Below, in pieces: positions 57,241 to 64,000 of a DNA stretch of 64,000 bases. The first letter of the stretch is position 1. The number at the start of each line of letters is the position of its first letter. Source of the DNA: Emydura subglobosa. Its lineage: Eukaryota; Chordata; Testudines; Chelidae. Below the pieces are notes generated by a model that was given only the letters and a program-made list of their open reading frames with translations, was not told where the DNA came from and made no database searches. The position numbers and the translations under genes were made by a program. The stretch covers positions 10,422,399-10,486,398 of the forward strand of contig ML679968.1 in assembly GCA_007922225.1 (NCBI GenBank). Direction: 5' to 3'.

Positions 57241-59442
57241 AGTTTTTTCTCTGTAATAATTGAAAAGCCATGCTCAAGTGACATAAGAGAAAATTGACAT
57301 AGTCTGCTTGATTTTTGGGGGGAGAAGTTTCCATGGAAGTGACTATATTTTGAGAAGTACTATGTTTCACCCATTTCACTGGAATGCAGTAGTTCTCTTG
57401 TGAATTCGAAAGAATAAAATTAGACTAAGTAAAATATCCAGATATATCTGAGGAGGTAAAAGGGCTACATATATGTAAAAAGACTGAAGTTACACACTTA
57501 ACAAATCTTGAAAATCAGCCTGTCATGAAGCAATGATACAGCTACGACAGCCAGAGGTTACATGGCGAGCAAACACATTTGCAGTGCATAGAACTGAGTC
57601 TGCCTTGCGGTACTGCATTGCTGTACTCCAGTCAATACAGACACCACAAAATCTCCACATTTCAGAAAGAGCTTAAACTAAATTAAACTAAAGAAATATC
57701 TGAACTCTACTAGTAATTGGTGCAGAAGAAGTGATTGGTCTCTTGAGGAACATATTGTTACCATCAATTAAGCCAGCTGGAGTACTGCTGTCCTGAGCTT
57801 TACCTTTCAGTACTAAGTGTGAATGGCATCTTAAAGTTAGTGACTGTGCTGCTGGAGGAAGAATTCCTTTGAGCCATTTCCTTCTAGATCTACCTGAGAT
57901 GTTAACTCTGTACAATCCATTCTGCCCACACTTTGAGTCACAACAATCTCTCAGAGCATCAATTAATGGAAAACTCTTATGTTGGGATAATGGTGCTTAT
58001 ATGAAATGAACCAGAAGAGACAGTAAAAAAAGCAGCATGGAGACACAGATCTTATATTCAGCACTTTAACTTTAAACTCTAATCATGTCCTTTAGACTTG
58101 TACGTAGCGAATGCATAAAAGCCTTGATTAATATTTCACAGCTTTTTTCTTCTTGATTCAGAGTTAATATCAAACAATTTAGTGCCATGTAATGATGATA
58201 AAAAAGAGTGAAAATTTGGTTTATCTTCTCGAGGATGCGGCAATGATTAAAATTTACACATTTTTGTAAACTACAAGCTTGTGGGAAAATGGATAAATAA
58301 AGAAAATACACTGAGGCTTCAGAATGGAATTGTCTTTGATTTATTAATATTGAACTTCATTCTGCCATGTTGCAGAGCACATTCACGAAGGGGCTGAGTT
58401 CCCACAGTTTGCTTTAAAGTCAGAGTACAAATGCTCTATTTTTAAAATGTGTCTCTTTGCAAAAGTTCCTGTTTAAATTAGACAAGCACTTAGCACACTT
58501 GTGAGCACTCTAATGTTCTTCCTAGCCAATGATGTAATGCATGGTGTCCCTATGGGACAATTCCTAATGGACTCTGAACATGTGGATCTTCAACTTCAAC
58601 TTCAACGGTATATTTTAAAAGATGAATACATGTAAGTCTTTATCTAGTATGGCATGCCAAAGTAATATAGTATTACCCAAATTTTCTCCCTGTAATCAAA
58701 GAAAGAAAGAACTTAGATTTTAAATCAGTTATGAATATACTTATTCCCAGCTAACTGGCAATCAGTCCTCTGAAAATGGGAGCCAGTTGAAAAAGTGGAA
58801 CCTGTCCTATCTTTTTGTTGCTAATGTGGGTGTCAAATTTGAGACACTTAACAGGGGCCTCATTCTTGGATGACCGAAGGCTCAGTAAATTCTGGAAATC
58901 AAGCCCCTTTAGGTATCTCAAGTTGGGTACTAAAATATTGAGGGACCTAAAATCACTGGTCACTGTTGTCATCAAGTCATCTGGGCCCTATGTAGTAAGA
59001 TGCATGACTGAATAACAAGTAACAAGCTTAATGTCTAGCCTTCTATTAACTTCAAGGGGAGTAGGATCAGACCTCTGTTTTGTACTTCTTATGAGAAGTA
59101 AATAATAGATTTAGATTAAAATGATAGCTTGTTTTCAGTTCTGGGCAAGATCTTTGGCTATGGCTAACTACACAAAGTTCATGCCATATAGGTGCTGTGA
59201 AAGGATGCTGAAAGATCACTTTTGCACCTCCTGATTTTGATGCAGCTCTGTGAAGGCGAGTCTTTATATGCTGTTAGGTAGCTTAAGAACTGGTCTGATT
59301 TGTGTAAGAATACAGTGGTAAAAGGAGGCTAAAAATGCAAACAGGGATAAGCATAGAACACGTCTTGACTTTCATCTTTTTCCCCAGCCATACCCCCTTT
59401 TCCTACAATGCCATGTGAAAAGGAGGGTGATTGACTTAAGAG
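57241..59442. other. No gene recognised
   Basis: About 2.2 kb of AT-rich DNA. Frames of 60-80 codons have no domain. At 59041-59085 there is a short stretch resembling the hairpin repeats. Confidence 0.45.
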
Positions 59443-59444
59443 TA

Positions 59445-59789
59445 AATCTGGGCAGCTAATAGACTTTTTATTTTCTGACAATTTTGAAAAGTTTTAAAAA
59501 AATGTTTCATGTCAAACAAAATGTTTCATTTTGATAAAATCAAAATGTTTTGTTTCAATTTAGACCTTTAAAAACATTTTTGAATATTTTAATAGAATTA
59601 AAGGAAAAATTGAAAGAAAGGAATTTCAGACCCAAAAAAGGTTAAATGTTTCATTTTTAAAAATGTCAGAACAAAATGTTCTGATTTTTTTTATATAAAC
59701 AATTTGGAAAAACAGACAAGTTCATGAAACTGTGTTCCCAAATCTGCATTTTTTGCCAGAAACTTTTCCACTGAAATTTTGCCCAGTTC
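59445..59789. mobile_element. AT-rich TIR element
   Basis: The ends aatctgggca and tgcccagttc are inverted repeats (8 of 10 match), flanked by TA (59443-59444 and 59790-59791). The body carries 'aaaatgtttcattttgataa' and 'aaaatgttttgtttcaattt' blocks. Same style as 49103-49548, with a different TIR variant. Confidence 0.65.
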
Positions 59790-59791
59790 TA

Positions 59792-62014
59792 ATACCAGAT
59801 TACACCAGTTGTGTGATAGTAAATGACTACAGCACTTCAGTCGATCCAGCCTCTCATGCCCATATACAGTCTGCATCCTAAACCACAACAAATATTTACT
59901 GTCTGGTGCACATCTATGAAATGATGATGATTAAAGATAATACAGGGTTTTTTCTGTTATTCTAAATCAGTCTGATGGACACATTCTAGTGTTACACTTA
60001 TTACCATTCACTCTTACAGAATCAGGATCCAGCCTGCATCCTTCACAATTAACAGGGCCCTTGAAGCCATATTCTCAAAACAAAAGAATAGGGATTAATT
60101 TAGGGCATAATATTCAGGAAGCTATAAATGTACCAGCTGCCTCTACCCTAGCTGGATAATAACAGTGGGGATTGAGATGGATATTATTTATAAATAGCTA
60201 ATCTCTCAGGGAATTAATAACTAGTTAATATCTAGAGATACTATGCTCATTGCATAATTATAGTCTTTATACCATATAATTTTACCTCCTAAAAGAGCTC
60301 AAAATACTTATTGGATTTCTCTTGAGTATTTATTCAAGGACTATTGTCTGAATGGAGGGGGGGAAATCAGAAAATTGTCTCTCTCTGTCTTCTGGAGGAC
60401 CCTTACATTCTATTTGTTAGTACGGATGGCTGTATTAGGATACATAGTATATTATGATACCTAAGAGCAATATGAGCTTCGAGTTTCTAATGCTTTCTCT
60501 TGAACTGCAGTTCGAACACTTCAGTGTTGTAGCTTCCCTACAAAACCGCAATGCATACAGTAAATGAGATTGTACTGCTGAAAATACTTCAGAGCTTATA
60601 AAAATACAGCAACAGAGTTTATAAATGTCATGGGATATTACCATTTTCCTTCTCCGGCAGGTTAGACTCTAGATCTTAGAGAGTTTTGTTCTTGAGTGTC
60701 AAAAATCCATATATGTTAAATATACAGTTTTGTTACTGAAGAAGCACATCTATAGATACCAAAATAAACCATTTCAACAGTACGATTGTACGAACACACA
60801 TTACACATTAAAGCATGATCCCTCCTTCACCATGCTGGAGGGCCTTACACCAATGAAATTGATCCGAACTCTGCTGCTGAAGGTGGAGGTGAGGCAGTAG
60901 GAGGATTTGGGCACCCTTTGCGGTGGGGCCAGAATTCCCTTTATACTGCAAAGATCTGCTTGCAAAGATTCCTTACAGAAAGCAGAAGAATAGAGGGTAG
61001 GAATGGAGAGGAGAAGGGTCAGTGTATCTATGGCAACATAAAGCCACCAACCATTCTTCACCACATAAGGGACTGCATTAGCCCTGAGGATTGTTGTCAC
61101 TCTGATGCAGCTTCGAGTGTTGCTTTGCTGTCACTGCAGCCGAGTGAGGATTCCTTTTCTATGGAGGTCCCCAGGGTGCAGCCTGAAATAGGGACTATGA
61201 GGTGGTTCCAAAATTTGGCCCCAAGTATGCAGAGGAGTAAACATGTCAATGTATTTACACGGCAGCGCAAAATATGGACATGCACAGGAGAGAGTCCATA
61301 AACCTACATTTGGACTACTAGCAGAGAAAAGGATTGATGAACATTGAATTAAATTAGAGAAAAAATATATATACACTCTTAGGAAGTTCTAAAAAATGTT
61401 ATTTGGCAGTTGATTTTGTTTTGTTTTGTTTGCTTTGCTTTTGAGGGCTTTCTTTACTGTTGGATAATTATTCTTTTGAATGAAATATCATTTTACATAA
61501 TCAAGATGCCTAAAGTTGGAATAGAGTTTTATTTTCCTAACTGAAGGAAAAAGATAAATGCATGTTGACTTGCAGGGCTAGGGTGTCTTCTGTGCTGCAG
61601 TATCATCCAAATGCTACTGCCCTCATCTGCCTCCCTCCTCTCCCCCAAGTACTGAGGCTATTACTATTTGAGCTGCAACTTCCATAGCTAATACTGAACA
61701 ACACCCTTGGCCAGAAATCCTGGCCAAGAAGCCATTAAACCGAGCAAGGGTCTGGTCATAACTACTGCAGTGTACACGTATAAAGATAATACTCTAAAAC
61801 TCATCCTGTATCTATCTTTCAGTATTAGACTGACTATAGTTCACATTTCAAGTTAATAAAAAAGATGTGCATTCAGAAACAGTGTGGGCGGTTGTCTTTC
61901 TATTAATATATTGAATTATCTATGAAGTATACGCTCTTGGCCAGTGCAGATATTTTAATCATCATCTGCATGGTTGGTTCTTTTAATGAGAGCATTCTTA
62001 ATTTATTGTCTTTA
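59792..62014. other. No gene recognised
   Basis: Mostly AT-rich. Frames at 60801-61100 (minus, 99 codons) and 60918-61301 (plus, 127 codons) overlap in antisense over a moderately GC-rich stretch. Neither has a recognisable domain. The stretch may be an unassigned repeat. Confidence 0.4.
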
Positions 62015-62400
62015 GACAATAGAATTTAAGGCCAGAAGGGTCCGTTGTAATCAATCTGACTTCCTGCATATTGCAAGTCACAGAACATTTCCCACCCAGT
62101 TCTGTAATAGACCCATAACCTCTGGAGGAGTTACCAAAGTCTTCAGATCATAATTTAAAGACTTCAGGTTACAGAGAATCCACCATTTATTCTAGTTTAA
62201 ACCTGAATGTGACACCTACCCCATTGCTGCAGAGGAAGGAAAAAAAAAAAAAAACCTAAAATCACCAGGGTCTCTGCCAATCTGACCTGGGAGAAAATTC
62301 CTTCCTGACCCCAAATATGGTGATCAGTTGGACCCTGAGCGTGTAGGCAATTTCCCCAGGCAGACACCTGAGAAAGAATTTGCTGTAGTAAATCACTCAT
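62015..62400 (-). mobile_element. CR1 3' UTR fragment
   Basis: The minus-strand 3' end of the same CR1 subfamily as 2388-4089 and 20565-22500: 'cttcaggttacagagaatcc', 'ttgctgcagaggaaggaaa', 'gggagaaaattccttcctga' and 'ccccaaatatggtgatcagt'. A run of 15 A at 62240-62254 is an expansion. No coding part remains. Confidence 0.88.
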
Positions 62401-63799
62401 ATATCTTAATTCTGGTCATATGAAATTGGATTTTATGCCCTAATGTATTATATTAAATATATGGGCCAAATGTGTTATCATAACCCAGTCACTGTCCAAA
62501 ATTAAAGTGTTAAACAAAGTTCAGGGTTTTGGCATAAAGCACCTCAGCCTGCTTAGCTCCCTGGCAAACATACCATTAAACATCCTTTTAACGTTTTATT
62601 AAAGACACAGAAAAGAATTAAAAACAGTTAAAGCGTATGAAATGTAAAGTATTAAGTAAGGCTTTAATTTTAACAACATTCCTTGTTCCCTTTTTCTTTA
62701 GCTGGAAGAGGTTTGAAAGGAAAATCCCCCTTGTTCAACAGTCTCTTAAATGGTATCAAAGATGACAATAACTGTGCTTTTGGGGGAAAGAAAGGAAATT
62801 AGTTGAGATGGGCTGGAGCTCTTGTTGCTGCTGCTGCTGCTGTTAAAATTCCATTCCATATCACCCCAGGTGGTGTTTGGGATTCAGCTGGAGTCAGTAG
62901 AGGTAGTGATGTCATCTGAATCCCTCTCTCTGGCCTGGTCTGGTCAGGATCAGAATGAAGGATGTCTCGGGTCCCAGAAGATGGTGGGAGCGGCAGCCAT
63001 GATGATGACACTTGCTACAGTAGCCTCTGGCTGTTCTTCCATCTTTTCCCCCAAGTCTCTTTCTTTAATGACCTAAAAAGGGAGTGATAGGTGGAATAGC
63101 CCATCCCCTCATAATTTTGTTCAACAATTAGGCCCTATATTTGTCACACCAATATTGTTTCATTAATTACTGGACCCACATTTTCTTTTTTTCCAAGCAT
63201 CATTTTAACACAGTATTTGAGTTATATCATTAGGCTTCTTTGATTGGACTAAGTCAGTCTGTCTCCCTTTTGGTACCTTTGCCCACCAAGATTTGTTTTT
63301 ATACATTAATATGATCTCTTATGAACTTCCACATGCTTTTTTTTATAGTTGAGCTCTCAAAGAGGGTACATTTGTAGGCCCAGTTATCACAACAGTCTGC
63401 TGACTACTGGTATTTTAACTGTGATTCACTCTGTATATATAAGCCTGATTGCTTAAATCTTCCTCATATATAAGATTTAGAGGACACTGAAAAGGAATCT
63501 TATCAAAAGATCATCTTGTTAACCTCCTTTTTGAAATGAGGTTTCCAGTAGCTAGAGTTAACTTCATGGTCAATCAATACCTTTACCATACTGGTTAGAT
63601 TGACTTCTGATGAAGCACTGCTCAAAAGCATAGACTTCACTATAGAAGAGAATGAAAAGATGTAAAAATGTTCCCTATGCAGATTCCACACCATCTCTTT
63701 CAGGCATGGATCCTCATTCAGCTTTTGCTTATGACATCAAATTTTTAGGTAGGAAATGGCAGGAAAAGGAAATGAAGATCTATTTGGGCACTATAACCA
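62401..63799. other. Unassigned; possible old repeat
   Basis: No gene recognised. A (CTG/TGC)n run lies at 62825-62842. From memory, 62770-63420 resembles a turtle repeat ('ccaatattgtttcattaatt', 'aagcttctttgattggacta'-like words), but I cannot name its class or ends. Confidence 0.35.
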
Positions 63800-64000
63800 A
63801 GTAGAAAAGGTCCTAGAGCGGGACTCAGGAGACCTGGGGTGAATTACTGGCTCTGGCACAGGCAGGCTGAGTGATGTAGGTTAGTCACATCTGTCTCTGT
63901 GCCTCAGTTTCATCATCTGTAAAATAACCATCTTTGTAAAGCACTTTGAGATCTACCAAAGTAAAACACTATGTAAGAGCTAGATATTGTTATATAGTAT
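63800..64000 (+). mobile_element. MIR-type SINE
   Basis: 'gggactcaggagacctgggg', 'gtctctgtgcctcagtttca', 'tcatctgtaaaataaccatc' and 'aaagcactttgagatctac' give the head, core and tail of a MIR in order. This is the best-preserved MIR here. It runs to the window edge. Confidence 0.85.

Noticed and set aside
60801..61301. Overlapping sense and antisense frames of 99 and 127 codons
   Set aside because: No domain, no splice context, and both strands are open, which is typical of locally GC-richer non-coding DNA or of a repeat. Not called as a gene.
1..64000. CRISPR arrays, operons, bacterial promoters, tRNA genes
   Set aside because: No evenly spaced identical repeats, no tightly packed frames, and no full cloverleaf. 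The sequence is vertebrate in character.

Overview
The window looks like non-coding DNA from a reptile genome, most likely a turtle. I recognise no host protein-coding exon, tRNA or rRNA gene. The taxon is inferred from the repeats: many CR1 LINE copies, several ending in the CR1-style ATTCTATG tail or a TTCTTATGTTCT tail; MIR-type SINE pieces; short non-autonomous DNA transposons with TA or TAA target duplications; a Ty3/gypsy (Gmr1-like) gag related to the SCAN domain; and GC-rich LTR-like repeats of the kind common in turtles. I ran no database search. Subfamily names are from memory and are marked as such.

Layout. 0-6.5 kb: an AT-rich start, a MIR, an LTR-like repeat split by a MITE that is itself split by a minus-strand CR1 (2388-4089), then another LTR-like repeat. 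6.5-12.8 kb: a nearly full-length but broken plus-strand CR1 (6590-9841), a minus-strand MIR, an LTR-like block, and a 390-bp fold-back element at 12.17-12.55 kb. 12.8-16 kb: a minus-strand gypsy gag with its leader or LTR, next to a CR1 ORF1 (esterase) remnant. 16-24 kb: AT-rich single-copy-looking DNA, a purine-rich minisatellite-like block at 18 kb, and a second large minus-strand CR1. 24-31.5 kb: the best-preserved CR1 (24200-25993) and an older plus-strand one (29360-31508). 31.5-42 kb: hairpin repeats, a GC-rich repeat at 35 kb, and a long minus-strand CR1 ORF1 interrupted by a 1-kb GC-rich element carrying its own promoter-like sequence. 42-64 kb: more LTR-like pieces, CR1 remnants with DNA transposons nested inside them (44.6 kb and 49.1 kb), a long minus-strand CR1 (53.5-56.1 kb), and mostly unassigned AT-rich sequence.

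No genes work together here. The content is layered insertion history, with elements inside elements giving a relative order of events. The most interesting pieces are the 1-kb GC-rich insert with 36-bp terminal direct repeats (38.78-39.83 kb), the fold-back cluster at 12.2-12.7 kb, the triple nest at 2.0-4.3 kb, and possible conserved non-coding elements around 41.3-41.9 kb.
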